This document shows, in pieces, positions 48,743-48,809 of a stretch of DNA of 48,809 bases. Position 1 is the first letter of the stretch, and each line of letters starts with the position of its first letter. This stretch comes from Bacillota bacterium (GTDB lineage Bacteria > Bacillota > Clostridia > Lachnospirales > Lachnospiraceae), in NCBI GenBank assembly GCA_023411215.1, contig JAEYOY010000056.1, positions 1 through 48,809 of the forward strand, in the 5' to 3' direction. The translations under genes were made by a program, and so were the position numbers. The notes under the pieces are model-generated. The model had not been told where the DNA came from. It did not search any database and was given only the letters and a program-made list of their open reading frames with translations.

Positions 48743-48809
48743 ATGGAAGTTACCGCTAGTATGGTAAAAGATTTAAGAGAAATGACCGGTGCCGGAATGA
48801 TGGATTGCA
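48743..48809 (+). CDS. tsf: Elongation factor Ts, 5' part (cut by window end)
   Basis: Nucleotide exchange factor for EF-Tu. Only 22 codons are inside the window: MEVTASMVKDLREMTGAGMM, then DC. This is the well-conserved EF-Ts N-terminal UBA-like segment (VKxLRExTGAGMMDC). A ribosome site GGAGGAATA lies 5-8 bases upstream, and rpsB precedes it as in most bacteria. A TATAAT at 48700-48705 without a good -35 is the only promoter hint. Confidence 0.95.
   Translation, partial: MEVTASMVKDLREMTGAGMMDC

Overview
The window looks like chromosomal DNA from a low-GC, motile, Gram-positive anaerobe of the class Clostridia, most probably family Lachnospiraceae. This rests on AT-rich DNA with strong AGGAGG-type ribosome binding sites, a CodY very close to the Bacillus form, FliY (a CheC-FliN fusion), CheC, CheD and SigD, motA/motB inside the flagellar operon, and a PilZ protein placed between flhG and cheB. 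Every gene I can support is on the + strand. I saw no rRNA, tRNA, CRISPR array, prophage, transposase or defence gene.

Layout. (1) 1-2.6 kb: the 3' part of a carbohydrate-uptake operon, with two ABC permeases of the LplB/LplC type and an RNase Z-like metallo-beta-lactamase-fold hydrolase. (2) 2.8-3.65 kb: an orphan membrane protein with its own promoter. (3) 4.0-9.4 kb: comM (yifB), dprA and topA. (4) 9.7-10.5 kb: codY, which ends in an intrinsic terminator. (5) 10.7-47.3 kb: one very long fla/che locus, in the order flgB-flgC-fliE-fliF-fliG-fliH-fliI-fliJ-ylxF-fliK-flgD-(TIGR02530)-flgE-flbD-motA-motB-fliL-fliM-fliY-cheY-fliO-fliP-fliQ-fliR-flhB-flhA-flhF-flhG-pilZ-cheB-cheA-cheW-cheC-cheD-(small membrane protein)-sigD-fapA-(small protein)-swrB-like-(MltG-like). 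(6) 47.6 kb to the end: rpsB and the first 67 bases of tsf. The order dprA-topA-codY-fla/che-sigD-swrB-rpsB-tsf matches the Bacillus subtilis chromosome, without trmFO-xerC-hslVU.

How it works together. FliF/G/M/Y build the MS and C rings. FliP/Q/R/FlhA/FlhB/FliO with FliH/I/J form the export machine. FlgB/C/E, FliE, FliK and FlgD build the rod and hook. MotA/B and FliL power rotation. CheA/W/B/Y/C/D and FliY make up a Bacillus-type adaptation and CheY-P dephosphorylation circuit. FlhF/G set flagellar place and number, PilZ probably links c-di-GMP to motility, and SigD drives the late genes, which are not in the window.

The genes are orthodox; the unexplained material lies between them. I see: (a) two near-identical, largely palindromic elements of about 205-224 bp in opposite orientation, one on each side of the whole comM-to-fla/che block; (b) a two-hairpin REP-like repeat, with four full and at least four partial copies, all on the coding strand and mostly starting at or inside a stop codon; (c) a tandem array of three covarying hairpins before fliK; (d) a structured, repeat-rich cheW-cheC spacer; (e) a tandem repeat and hairpin between rpsB and tsf; (f) terminator-like hairpins inside the operon after flgE and cheY; and (g) a possible structured leader before topA. 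No exotic new protein system was found. The repeat families and the possible operon-internal RNA control are the best candidates for something undescribed.
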